The notes beneath the pieces were generated by a model that was not told the origin of the DNA, did not search any database, and saw only the letters and a list, made by a program, of their open reading frames with translations. 64,000 nt of DNA from Mycolicibacterium austroafricanum (GTDB lineage: Bacteria; Actinomycetota; Actinomycetes; Mycobacteriales; Mycobacteriaceae): the NCBI RefSeq assembly GCF_000612725.1, contig NZ_HG964452.1, positions 562,540-626,539 on the forward strand, read 5' to 3'. Positions 33,295-42,022 of this stretch are shown here, in pieces (the stretch's first letter is position 1; every line of letters begins with the position of its first letter). The translations under genes and the position numbers were made by a program.

Positions 33295-34719
33295 TTAGGC
33301 GGGGGCGTAACCGAGGGCGGCCTTGACCTCGAGGAACTCGTCGAACGCGAACGGGCCCCACTCGCGGCCGTTGCCGCTGCGCTTGTAGCCGCCGAATGGC
33401 GCGGCCATGTCGAAACCGTGGTTGATCGCCACCGATCCGGCCCGGATGCGACGCGCCACCGCGCGCGCCTTGTCGAGGTCGGCGCCGGAGACGTAGCCGG
33501 CCAGACCGTATTCGGTGTCGTTGCCGATCTCGACGGCCTGGTCGAGGTCGTCGTAGCCGAGGATGCACAGCACCGGGCCGAAGATCTCCTCGCGCGCGAT
33601 CGTCATGTCGTTGGTGACGTTGGCGAACACCGTCGGCTTGACGTAGTAGCCCTTGTCGATGCCGTCGGGACGGCCGGTGCCGCCGATGACGAGCGTGGCG
33701 CCTTCGTCGATGCCCTTCTGGATCAGGCCCTGGATCTTGTCGAATTGCGCCTTCGACGCGACCGGCCCGATCGCGGTCTTGTCGGACGGATCGCCGACCT
33801 TCACCGCGGCCGCGGTCTCGCGGGCCACCGCGATGGCCTCGTCCATCCGCGAGTTCGGCACCAGCATGCGCGACGGCGCATTACAGCTCTGCCCGCTGTT
33901 CACCATCATCACCGAGGTGCCCGCGGCCACGCTCTTGGCGAAGTCGTCGTCATCGAGCACGATGTTCGGGCTCTTGCCGCCGAGCTCCTGCGTGACCCGC
34001 TTGACCGTCGGGGCCGCGTTGCGGGCGATCTCGATGCCGGCGCGGGTGGACCCGGTGAACGACACCATGTCGATGTCGGGATGGCTGGAGATCGACGCCC
34101 CCACACCGGGCCCGTCACCGTACACGAGGTTGTACACACCGGCCGGAACGCCTGCGGCGTCGATGATCTCGGTGAAGATCTGCGCCGAGTAGGGCGCCAC
34201 CTCGGACGGTTTGAGCACCATGGTGTTGCCGGTGGCCAGCGCCGGGAACACCTTGCACGCGATCTGGTTGATCGGCCAGTTCCACGGTGTGATCAGCCCG
34301 CACACCCCGATCGGCTCCTTGACCACCAGCGTGCTGCCGTGCTGCTCCTCGAACGCGAAGTTCTTCAGCGCGTCCACCGTGGTGGCCAGGTGGCCGATGC
34401 CGAGATTCACCTGAGGCCCGGACGCCAGCCCGGCGGGTGCGCCCATCTCCTCGGTGACGGCCTCGGCCAGATCGCCTGCCCGCTTCTGGTACTCGGCCAT
34501 GATCGCGCCGAGCAACTCCAGGCGCTCCTCCCGGGTGGTTTGCGACCAGGTGGCGAACGCACGCCGCGCCGCGGTGACGGCGAGGTCGACGTCGGCCGAG
34601 GACCCCAGTGCGATCCTGCCGGAGATCTCCTCGGTGGTCGGGTTGTCGACTTCCAGCGCGTTGGGCCGGACAGGGTCGACCCACTGGCCGTCGATGTAGT
34701 GCTTCAGATATTCACGCAT
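33295..34719 (-). CDS. Aldehyde dehydrogenase family protein
   Basis: A 474-aa NAD(P)-dependent dehydrogenase. Catalytic Glu in TQELGGKSPNIV and Cys in NSGQSCNAPSR are present, as are the PWNWPINQIACKV cofactor segment and the EEIFGPVLCIL motif. In this operon it would oxidise the aldehyde released by the neighbouring ThDP lyase. ATG start, 27 nt after the lyase stop. Confidence 0.93.
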   Translation of the reverse strand: MREYLKHYIDGQWVDPVRPNALEVDNPTTEEISGRIALGSSADVDLAVTAARRAFATWSQTTREERLELLGAIMAEYQKRAGDLAEAVTEEMGAPAGLASGPQVNLGIGHLATTVDALKNFAFEEQHGSTLVVKEPIGVCGLITPWNWPINQIACKVFPALATGNTMVLKPSEVAPYSAQIFTEIIDAAGVPAGVYNLVYGDGPGVGASISSHPDIDMVSFTGSTRAGIEIARNAAPTVKRVTQELGGKSPNIVLDDDDFAKSVAAGTSVMMVNSGQSCNAPSRMLVPNSRMDEAIAVARETAAAVKVGDPSDKTAIGPVASKAQFDKIQGLIQKGIDEGATLVIGGTGRPDGIDKGYYVKPTVFANVTNDMTIAREEIFGPVLCILGYDDLDQAVEIGNDTEYGLAGYVSGADLDKARAVARRIRAGSVAINHGFDMAAPFGGYKRSGNGREWGPFAFDEFLEVKAALGYAPA

Positions 34720-34746
34720 GTTTCTACTCTTCCCTAGATCGCGGAC

Positions 34747-36462
34747 CTACTGGGTGCCTTCTGCATACCAGGTGCGGAATCGGTCGTACTTCGGCATCTC
34801 CTCCGAGTTGGCCTTCGGGTCGATGCAGACGTGCACGACCGCGGTCCTGCCGCTGGCGTAGGCCCGCTGGATCGCCGGGCCGATCTCGTCCTCCTTCTCG
34901 ACGTACTCACCGTGGCAGCCGAAGCCCTCGGCGATCTTGTCCATCCGCACGTCCTTGCTCCAGTGCACGCCGGGCTGCGGCGACGGCTGCTCGAAAGTGC
35001 GCTTGTAGACCCCCACTTCGAGTCCCCACTGGTGGTCGACGCCGACCACGCAGACCAGCGGCACGTTCTCCCTGGCCGCGGTCTCCAGCTCCGCGATGTG
35101 GAACAGGAACGCCGAGTCGCTGGTGAGCAGCATGACCGGACGTGTGCGGCCCTCGGCGACCGACGCGCCCACGGCATACGGCAGCCCGGTGCCGAGATGA
35201 CCGAAGTTCTGGTTCCAGATCACGTCGCGCGGCTTGGCCTGCGAGTAGGTCCACTGGAAGATCACGGTGGCGCCGCCGTCGCGCACCAGGACGCCGTCCT
35301 GCGCGTAGTCGTTGAAAGCCTTCGTGGCCTCCACGACGAAGCGGGCCGGGTGCACCGGGGTGCGACCGCTCGGGGCTTCCTCGGCCACCCGGGCCAGCTC
35401 GGCGGCGTCGGCATCGACGAGGGTCTCCAGATTGGCCGACGGGGCGCGCGGCGTGTCCCGCAACGCCTCGACGAGCTGCGGCACCACCCCGCGCAGATCG
35501 CCGACGAGCGGCACGTCGAACGACCGGTTCACACCGATCGCGGTCGGGTCCTGCTCGACGTACACCCACTTGCGGTTGGCGTCGTTGCCTGCCCAGTGCT
35601 GGGTCCGGCCGTAGTGCATCGGTTCACCCAGCTCGGTGCCCAACGCCACGCACAGGTCGGACTGCTCGACGGCCTCGTTGGCGGCCGGGGAGAACAGGTA
35701 CGGGAAGGTGCGGTCCTCCAGCCCGGGGATGAACGACGTACCACCGGAGGTCTGAATGACCGGGCAGGCCATCAGCTCGGCCAGCTCGCGGACCTGCTCC
35801 TGGGTCCTTGACGTGTGAACTCCGTGTCCCACCAACAGAATCGGACGCTCGGCCTGCCGGATCAGCTCGACGGCCTCGGCGACCTCGCGGGCACCGGCGC
35901 CCTGGTTCACCAGACGGTAGGTGGACGGCTCCGGCGCCTCCCCCACGTTGAGCTCGTCGAGGATGACGTGCGACGGGAACTCGATGTAGGCCGGGCCGGG
36001 GGTGCCCGACATGGCCCGACGGATGGCCTCGTGCACGATCTCGTCGGTCTGGTCGGCGTACTCGATGGAGCTGCTGTATTTCACCGACGGCGCGAAAAGC
36101 CCTTCCTGCTGCACGAACTGGATGCGGCCGCGGCGCACCCGGCGCTCGGTGATGCGGGCGCGCTGCCCGCCGAGGAAGATCACCGGCGAGTTCTCCACCA
36201 GTGCACACATCATCGCGCCGGCGATGTTGGCGACGCCGGGCCCGAGCGTGCCGATGCACAGGCCCGGGTTGCCGGTCATCCGGGAGGCGGCCTCGGCCAT
36301 GAAGCCGGCGCTGAGTTCGTGGTGCGGCGCGACGACCGACCACCCGCGGGCGTCAGCCTCGGTGAACATGTGCACGAAGTTGGGGTCGGGGATGCCGAAC
36401 AGCGTGTTGACGCCCTCGGCCTCGAACAGGTCGAGAATGCGTTTGTACACGGGTATACCCAT
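34747..36462 (-). CDS. Thiamine-diphosphate enzyme (acetolactate synthase/2-hydroxyacyl-CoA lyase-like)
   Basis: A 571-aa three-domain ThDP enzyme. The activating Glu is E49 in PHHELSAGFMAEA. The ThDP/Mg motif, normally GDG, reads SDSAFLFHIAELET, which resembles the GDSAFGFSGMEVET form of oxalyl-CoA decarboxylase and 2-hydroxyacyl-CoA lyase rather than acetolactate synthase. It probably cleaves a C-C bond next to a keto or hydroxyacyl group. ATG 36462 is chosen because AAAGGG lies 8 nt upstream; ATG 36468 would overlap the previous stop. Confidence 0.85.
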   Translation of the reverse strand: MGIPVYKRILDLFEAEGVNTLFGIPDPNFVHMFTEADARGWSVVAPHHELSAGFMAEAASRMTGNPGLCIGTLGPGVANIAGAMMCALVENSPVIFLGGQRARITERRVRRGRIQFVQQEGLFAPSVKYSSSIEYADQTDEIVHEAIRRAMSGTPGPAYIEFPSHVILDELNVGEAPEPSTYRLVNQGAGAREVAEAVELIRQAERPILLVGHGVHTSRTQEQVRELAELMACPVIQTSGGTSFIPGLEDRTFPYLFSPAANEAVEQSDLCVALGTELGEPMHYGRTQHWAGNDANRKWVYVEQDPTAIGVNRSFDVPLVGDLRGVVPQLVEALRDTPRAPSANLETLVDADAAELARVAEEAPSGRTPVHPARFVVEATKAFNDYAQDGVLVRDGGATVIFQWTYSQAKPRDVIWNQNFGHLGTGLPYAVGASVAEGRTRPVMLLTSDSAFLFHIAELETAARENVPLVCVVGVDHQWGLEVGVYKRTFEQPSPQPGVHWSKDVRMDKIAEGFGCHGEYVEKEDEIGPAIQRAYASGRTAVVHVCIDPKANSEEMPKYDRFRTWYAEGTQ

Positions 36463-36464
36463 GG

Positions 36465-37460
36465 TCATATCCCTTTCGAATATCTCTGCGAGAGTCTTTT
36501 CCGTTGTGCCGCAGGTGAACCGAACAGTGCCCGGTTCAGCGTGGCGCGTTTGAGGTAGACGTGGATGCCGCTCTCCCACGTGTAGCCGATGCCGCCGTGC
36601 AGCTGCATGGCTTTGCCTGCGACGTCGACCGCGGCCGAGCAGGCGTGGGACTTCGCCATCGCGGCCTGCGTCGCGGCGTCGCCGCCCTCGGCGAGGACGC
36701 CGACCGCGTCGGAGACCAGCCGGCGGGACACCTCGATGGCGACGAGCATGTCCGCGCAGGCGTGCTTGACGGCCTGAAACGATCCGATGGGGCGGCCGAA
36801 CTGGTGCCGCACCAACACGTAGTCGACGGTGGCCGCGAGCATCTGCTCGGCCAGGCCGAGACTGTCGCAGGCGATCGCCACCTCGGCGCGATGCCGCACC
36901 GAAGCCGGATCTCCTGCGAGGGTGAGCAGTTCGGCGATCTCGGCGGCCTCGGCGGTGACGGTCGCCAACTGCCGGGTTTCGTCGACGACGGGCTGCGGAA
37001 CCACGGACATCTGCGCGGCGTCCACCACCGCCACTGCGCCGTCGACGAGCACCAGCAGCCGGTCGGCCCCGACGGCGTCCGGGACGAACCCGGCACGTCC
37101 GGCCAGCCGGCCACCGTTGACCGCGAAGCCGTCGGTGGCGACGCCCAGTCGGCCGGGCCCGGATGCGACGGCGGTCAGCAGCTCGTCGCGAATCTCGCTG
37201 GGTTCCAGCAGGTTCAGCACCCCGACCGCGAGGACCGCGCTGCCGAGATAGCGGTTCGCGCTCGCGGCGCGCCCGATCTGGTCGAGGATCATCGCGGTCT
37301 CGACGAACGTCGCCCCGGACCCGCCGAGACCGTCGGGGACTTCCAGGCCCGTCCAACCCGCGTCGACGAGCACCGACCAGTCGACGACACGGTCCTTGGC
37401 CAACAGATCGCCCGCGACCGAGCGGAGCTCGTCGTGGAACTCGGAGAATCCGTGCGTCAC
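36465..37460 (-). CDS. Acyl-CoA dehydrogenase, short subunit
   Basis: A 331-aa FadE-like protein. It has the C-terminal ACAD helices (HQFGRPIGSFQAVKHACADMLVAIEVSRRL, AMQLHGGIGYTWESGIHVYLKRA) but a shortened, divergent N-terminal and middle domain. Its GTG overlaps the stop of a full-length ACAD (GTGA). Paired short and long ACADs form heteromeric enzymes in mycobacterial steroid side-chain breakdown (for example FadE26-FadE27), which is the likely form here. Confidence 0.85.
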   Translation of the reverse strand: MTHGFSEFHDELRSVAGDLLAKDRVVDWSVLVDAGWTGLEVPDGLGGSGATFVETAMILDQIGRAASANRYLGSAVLAVGVLNLLEPSEIRDELLTAVASGPGRLGVATDGFAVNGGRLAGRAGFVPDAVGADRLLVLVDGAVAVVDAAQMSVVPQPVVDETRQLATVTAEAAEIAELLTLAGDPASVRHRAEVAIACDSLGLAEQMLAATVDYVLVRHQFGRPIGSFQAVKHACADMLVAIEVSRRLVSDAVGVLAEGGDAATQAAMAKSHACSAAVDVAGKAMQLHGGIGYTWESGIHVYLKRATLNRALFGSPAAQRKRLSQRYSKGI

Positions 37461-38671
37461 GCCGCACCCGGTTCCCGCGGCAGCCCCAGCCCGCGTTCGG
37501 CGATGATGGTGCGCTGGATCTCGCTGGCGCCGCCGGGGATCGTCCACTCCCAGGAACCGACGAAATCCAGCACCCAGGAACCGGATTCCCATCCGCTCGA
37601 CATCGGCTTGGCCAGCACGGTGTGGGCCTCGGGTCCGCCGATCTCCACGGCGAAGTCGGTGAGGCGCTGCAGCAGCTCGCTGTAGTACAGCTTGACGATC
37701 GACGCGTCGGCCGGGCCGGTCGCGCCGCGTTCGACGATCTGCCTGCACAGTCCCCGCAAACCGGTGATCTCGGTTTCGAAGCCGGCCAGCCGGTCGGCGA
37801 CTATCGGGTCGTCGACAGGTGCGGACTGCACCAGCCACCGGAATCCGGCGTTGCCGAGCCGTTCGGCGAGCTCGAGCATCGTCAGCCCCCGTTCCGCACC
37901 CAACGTCGCCTGTGCGACCTGCCACCCGTTGTTCTCGGCGCCGATCAGGTTGGCGGCGGGGATGCGGACGTCGTCGAGGAAGATCTCGCAGAAGTGCGAG
38001 TCGCCGATCGCGTTGCGGATCGGGCGTACGTCGACCCCGGGGGTGGTCATGTCCATCAGGAAGTACGAGATGCCTGCGCTTTTTCGAGCACCGGGGCGTT
38101 TGGGCGCATCCGGGTCGGTGCGGGCCAGCAGCAGGCACCAGTCGGCGTGCATGCCGCCGCTGGCCCACAGCTTCTGCCCGTTGACCACGAACTCGTCACC
38201 CGCCCTGCGCGCCGTGGTGCGCAGCGCCGCCAGATCCGAGCCCGCTTCGGGTTCGGAGAAGCCCTGCACCCAGATCTCGCCGTCGAGGATCGCGGGCAGG
38301 TGCCGCCTGCGCTGCTCGTCGGTGCCCGCGACAAGCAGCGTCGATGCGGCGTGGTGGATCCCGACGAAGGCGAGTACCAGGCGGGGCGCGTCGTGGGCGG
38401 CCAGCTCCTGATACAGCACCACCTGCCGGTCCACGGGGAGTCCTCCACCCCACTCGGCCGGCCAGTGCGGCACCGCATACCCGGCGCTGTGCAGCTCGGC
38501 GAACCACGCCTTCTGGAAGCGGACGAACTCCTCGTCGCCGACCCCGGTCTGGGTGTCACGCCAGTCGGCTGGGATGTGATCGCGGCACCAGGCCCGGACC
38601 TGCTGTCGAAACTGAGCTTGTGACTGAGAATCAGTCGGATTGTCGCGCTGATCTTCAGATTCGGCGGTCAT
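37457..38671 (-). CDS. Acyl-CoA dehydrogenase, long subunit
   Basis: A 404-aa FadE-like protein with FAD-contact motifs WVQGFSEPEAGSDLAALRT and NGQKLWASGGMHADWCLLLARTD. At the C-terminal position where single-chain enzymes have the YEG-type catalytic Glu it reads IPGGASEIQRTIIAERGLGLPR. It pairs with the overlapping 36465-37460 gene. The ATG lies in the second copy of an imperfect direct repeat. Confidence 0.9.
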   Translation of the reverse strand: MTAESEDQRDNPTDSQSQAQFRQQVRAWCRDHIPADWRDTQTGVGDEEFVRFQKAWFAELHSAGYAVPHWPAEWGGGLPVDRQVVLYQELAAHDAPRLVLAFVGIHHAASTLLVAGTDEQRRRHLPAILDGEIWVQGFSEPEAGSDLAALRTTARRAGDEFVVNGQKLWASGGMHADWCLLLARTDPDAPKRPGARKSAGISYFLMDMTTPGVDVRPIRNAIGDSHFCEIFLDDVRIPAANLIGAENNGWQVAQATLGAERGLTMLELAERLGNAGFRWLVQSAPVDDPIVADRLAGFETEITGLRGLCRQIVERGATGPADASIVKLYYSELLQRLTDFAVEIGGPEAHTVLAKPMSSGWESGSWVLDFVGSWEWTIPGGASEIQRTIIAERGLGLPREPGAA

Positions 38672-38737
38672 GTGAGCAGTCCCGTCCGGCTGCGACGTCG
38701 CGCGCTCATATGAACAGCCCTGTCAGGCCGCGACGCC
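38668..38737 (-). repeat. Imperfect 32-bp direct duplication at an ACAD/ACAD gene junction
   Basis: Copies at 38706-38737 and 38668-38699 match in 25 of 32 positions, period 38. The first holds the stop of the upstream ACAD, the second the start of the downstream ACAD. Confidence 0.75.
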
Positions 38738-39623
38738 CGGCGACCCTGGTGAGGTGGTCGCGCGTCGAGGACAACCCGAAGGGCAGCCGGCGCAGCGGCA
38801 GGCTGTAGCGCGACAGCCAAGACAGCGTGGTCTCGTCGCAGAAGCCGACCGCACCGTGCAGTTGGTGGCACACCCGGAAGACCACATCGGCGGCCTCGAT
38901 GGCGGCCATCCGCAGCGCGAGCGCGTCGTCGACAACGTGCGATTGGTCGGTGGCGATACTCCACAGGGCGTGCTTGGCCAGGATGTCGACCCCGCTGCGC
39001 TCCACCTCGGCATCGGTGAGCTGGAACTGCACACCCTGGAACGACGACAGCGTCTGGCCGAACTGCTTGCGCAGACTGACGTGCGCGACGGTCAGCGCCA
39101 CCGCGCGGTCGAGGATGCCCAGCAGAGTCCAGCACGGCAGCACGAGCGCCAACGCGACATCACGGGAACCGTCACTGTCGACCGGAGAGAGCTCCAGCTC
39201 CGCGACGAATCCCGGCCCCGTGACACCCTGCCCGGTCACCAGCGCCCGACGACCGTCGAGATCAACAGCTGCCCAACGTAAATCGAGTCCACCGAGCGCC
39301 GCCGCCGGACGCGGGCCGCCGACTACGACGAGCCCGTCGACGTCCAGGTCGGCGGGCTTGGCCAACCGTTCGGCGAGCGGATACGGCAGCGCCCAGTATC
39401 CCGCGCTGCGGCACAGCGCCGCTGCGGCCTCCAGCCCGTCGGCGTCCGTGCGCGGGTCGAGATCCCACGCGCCGAGGCCGTCGAGCACCGGGCGCACCAG
39501 ACCGTGGCGGGCCGTGGGGTCGGCTTCGGCCTGCTCGACCAGCCGGTCGCCGCCGGCATTCTCGAATGCGTGCAGCGCCTGCAGGCCGTACTCCAGCGCG
39601 TCGTCGCTGAGATCCAGGATCAT
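38706..39623 (-). CDS. Acyl-CoA dehydrogenase, short divergent subunit
   Basis: A 305-aa protein with ACAD C-terminal helices (TVAHVSLRKQFGQTLSSFQGVQFQLTDAEVERSGVDILAKHALW, VCHQLHGAVGFCDETTLSWLSR) but a weakly conserved first half that lacks the FAD-binding SEPxAGSD motif. It overlaps the long ACAD 39620-40798 (ATGA), its likely partner. It may be a structural or substrate-binding subunit. Confidence 0.82.
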   Translation of the reverse strand: MILDLSDDALEYGLQALHAFENAGGDRLVEQAEADPTARHGLVRPVLDGLGAWDLDPRTDADGLEAAAALCRSAGYWALPYPLAERLAKPADLDVDGLVVVGGPRPAAALGGLDLRWAAVDLDGRRALVTGQGVTGPGFVAELELSPVDSDGSRDVALALVLPCWTLLGILDRAVALTVAHVSLRKQFGQTLSSFQGVQFQLTDAEVERSGVDILAKHALWSIATDQSHVVDDALALRMAAIEAADVVFRVCHQLHGAVGFCDETTLSWLSRYSLPLRRLPFGLSSTRDHLTRVAGRRGLTGLFI

Positions 39624-40798
39624 TTGACCGCTCCTCCTGACAGCATGGCGCGCGACAGCAGAATCCGTTGCATCTCAATGCTTCCCGAGGACACCGTGGA
39701 CGCCTGCGAGTAGCGCCAGTGGTCCTCCACCTCGCCGAGGAACCACTGCGCTCGGTGGTCGTCGCGGCGCACCTCGGCCGCGATGTCCATCAACACCTCG
39801 GCGCTGTCCTGGTCCAGCTTGGTGACCGCGATCCGGTAGGCCGACGCGTCGCCCGGGGTGATGCGGCCGCTGCTCTGCAGCGCGACCACGCGGTAGGCCA
39901 GCAGCCGGGCCCGGCGGCAGTGGGTCAGCATCCCGATCCAGCGGCCCCGCAGCTCGGCCGGCAGTGAGTCCCACCTGTCTCCCAGCACGCCCGGCGCGGC
40001 GGCCAGCAGCCGTTCGCAGCGCGCATACCGCGCGATGCCGACCCGCTCGAACGCCATCACGTCCTGCACGATCGACCAGCCCGCATCGACGGTGCCGAGC
40101 ACGTCGGCCTCGGTGACGCGCAGGTCGTCGAAGAACACCTCGTTGAGGTGGTGCGGCCCCAGCATGGTGCGGATCGGGCGCACCGTGATCGCCGGATCAT
40201 CCATCGGCACAAGGAAAATGGTGAGGCCCTGCTGCTTCTTCTGTGTTGCGCCTTCTCCCACACGCGACGTGCGTGCCAGCAGGAAGCACCACTGCGCCAT
40301 CGTCGCGTACGACGTCCAGATCTTCTGGCCGCTGACCAGCCAACCGTCACCGTCCTCGGCGCGACGGGCATAGGTGCGCAGCGACGCCAGGTCCGAACCG
40401 GCCTCCGGCTCGGAGAAGCCCTGGCACCAGATCACCTCGCCCGCGGCGATGGGCGGCAGGTGCCTGAGCTGCTGCGCCTCGGTGCCGTGGCGCATGATGA
40501 TCGGGCCCACCCAGTTGACGCCCATGTACTGGGCTCCGCGTGGTTCGTGGTGTGCCCACATCTCCTCGCGCACCACCGTCTGCTCCCACGCCGACGCCCC
40601 GCCGCCGCCGAACTCCTCTGGCCAGGCCAGGCACAGCAGATTGCGTTCGGCGAGCGTGCGGCAGAACGCCTGCGCCGTCTCCAGGTCGGCTGGATCGTCG
40701 GTGAACGCCCCGAGAAAGCGCTCCGGCACACGCTCGTTCACGAGGTCCCGGAGTTCGCGACGCAGGTCCGACGCCCGCTTGCCCATGTCGAAGTCCAT
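39620..40798 (-). CDS. Acyl-CoA dehydrogenase, long subunit
   Basis: A 392-aa FadE-like protein. VIWCQGFSEPEAGSDLASLRTYARR and SGQKIWTSYATMAQWCFLLARTS give the FAD and substrate contacts; the C-terminus has STVSSGSIEMQRILLSRAM. Forms the second heteromeric ACAD pair with 38706-39623. ATG start, 9 nt after the CoA-transferase stop. Confidence 0.9.
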   Translation of the reverse strand: MDFDMGKRASDLRRELRDLVNERVPERFLGAFTDDPADLETAQAFCRTLAERNLLCLAWPEEFGGGGASAWEQTVVREEMWAHHEPRGAQYMGVNWVGPIIMRHGTEAQQLRHLPPIAAGEVIWCQGFSEPEAGSDLASLRTYARRAEDGDGWLVSGQKIWTSYATMAQWCFLLARTSRVGEGATQKKQQGLTIFLVPMDDPAITVRPIRTMLGPHHLNEVFFDDLRVTEADVLGTVDAGWSIVQDVMAFERVGIARYARCERLLAAAPGVLGDRWDSLPAELRGRWIGMLTHCRRARLLAYRVVALQSSGRITPGDASAYRIAVTKLDQDSAEVLMDIAAEVRRDDHRAQWFLGEVEDHWRYSQASTVSSGSIEMQRILLSRAMLSGGAVK

Positions 40799-40807
40799 CA
40801 GTATCCC

Positions 40808-41953
40808 CTACCCACCCAGACCGAGTTCGTCGAGCACCGCCGCGGTGTCCGCGCCGAGTTCGGGCGCCGGTCCGCGCACCTTGCCCGGCGTGCGGGAGAA
40901 CCAGGTCGGCACACCGGGAAACCTGACGGGGCCGTGCGGGGTGTCCACGGTTTCGAACAGGCCCACCGCGTTCAGGTGCGGATCGTCGAACAGCGCGTCG
41001 GGTGTGTTCAGCGGTGCGGCCGGAATCTCCAGCTCCCGGAACAGATCCAGCCAGTCTGCGGTCGTGCGTTCGGCCAGCGTCTCGGCGACCAGGCCGTACA
41101 CCGTGTCGATCCGGTGGGCACGGGCTTCCAGTGTCGAGTACAGGTCAGAGGACCACGGCGGCTGCACCGCGTCGATGAACGCATTCCAGTGCTTGTCGTT
41201 GTAGATCAGCACGGCGATGTAGCCGTCCTTGGTGCGGTACGGACGACGGTTGGGCGCCACGGTGCGCGGGTAGACGGCCGGTCCCAGTGGGGGGTCGAAC
41301 ATGGCACCGTTGGCATGTTCGACCAGCATGAAGGAGGCCATCGTCTCGAACATGGCGACCTCTACCTCCTGGCCTTCCCCGGTTCGTTGCCGATGAAACA
41401 ACGCCATCGTCGTCGCGTAGAGCGCGGTCAGGCCGGCGACCTTGTCGGCCATGATGGTGCCGACGTAGTCAGGTTCTCCGGTGAGCTGCTGCTGCACGGC
41501 CGGGATGCCGCACTCGGCCTGGATGGTGTCGTCGTAGGCCGGGCGGTCGCGCTCGGGGCCGCGCCTGCCGTAGCCGTAGCAGTTGGTGTAGACGATCGAC
41601 GGGTTGACGGCGGCGACGTCGTCGTAGCCGAGACCGAGCTTGGCTATCGCCTTGGCGCGCATCGAGTGGATGAAGACGTCGGCGCGTTCCACCAGCGCCC
41701 GCACCGCGGCCCTGCCCTCGTCGGAGCGCAGGTCCAGCACGACGCTGCGCTTGCCGCGGTTGACGTTGACGAACACCCCGCTCATCCCCGGCACGGGCCC
41801 GACCGAGATGAACCGGGTGTTGTCGCCCTCGGGGGGTTCCACCTTGATGACCTCGGCACCCATGTCCGCCATGATCTGGGTGCAGTAGGGGCCCATCACC
41901 ATGGCCGTGAGGTCGACGACGCGGATGCCCGCCAGCGGTCCGTTCTCAGCCAT
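40808..41953 (-). CDS. CaiB/BaiF family (class III) CoA-transferase
   Basis: A 381-aa protein: PLAGIRVVDLTAMVMGPYCTQIMADMGAEVIKVEPPEGD at the start and catalytic Asp 141 in RPAYDDTIQAECG. It moves CoA between acids or racemises branched 2-methylacyl-CoA (AMACR is in this family). In this operon it would activate or epimerise the acid before the acyl-CoA dehydrogenases act. The start lies just after the 29-bp duplication at the SDR junction. Confidence 0.9.
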   Translation of the reverse strand: MAENGPLAGIRVVDLTAMVMGPYCTQIMADMGAEVIKVEPPEGDNTRFISVGPVPGMSGVFVNVNRGKRSVVLDLRSDEGRAAVRALVERADVFIHSMRAKAIAKLGLGYDDVAAVNPSIVYTNCYGYGRRGPERDRPAYDDTIQAECGIPAVQQQLTGEPDYVGTIMADKVAGLTALYATTMALFHRQRTGEGQEVEVAMFETMASFMLVEHANGAMFDPPLGPAVYPRTVAPNRRPYRTKDGYIAVLIYNDKHWNAFIDAVQPPWSSDLYSTLEARAHRIDTVYGLVAETLAERTTADWLDLFRELEIPAAPLNTPDALFDDPHLNAVGLFETVDTPHGPVRFPGVPTWFSRTPGKVRGPAPELGADTAAVLDELGLGG

Positions 41954-41964
41954 GGACCACCCCT

Positions 41965-42022
41965 GGTGATTCGCTCTTCGCGCAAGCGCTCATCGTGATC
42001 TGCTCTTCGCGCAAGCGCTCAT
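41965..42022 (-). repeat. 29-bp direct tandem duplication at the SDR/CoA-transferase junction
   Basis: Two units (42022-41994 and 41993-41965 on the minus strand) share a 23-bp identical core starting ATGAGCGCTTGCGCGAAGAG. The ATG of the second unit overlaps the SDR stop (ATGA) and opens a 15-residue frame (MSACAKSESPGVVHG) ending just past the CoA-transferase ATG. Confidence 0.9.

Noticed and set aside
34747..37467. Single 906-codon protein joining the ThDP enzyme to upstream sequence
   Set aside because: The first 330 or so codons are an out-of-frame, Arg-rich reading of the short acyl-CoA dehydrogenase; the true start is ATG 36462 with its SD.
40148..41998. 616-codon plus-strand frame opposite acyl-CoA dehydrogenase and CoA-transferase genes
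   Set aside because: It spans two real genes in antisense and has no domain content.
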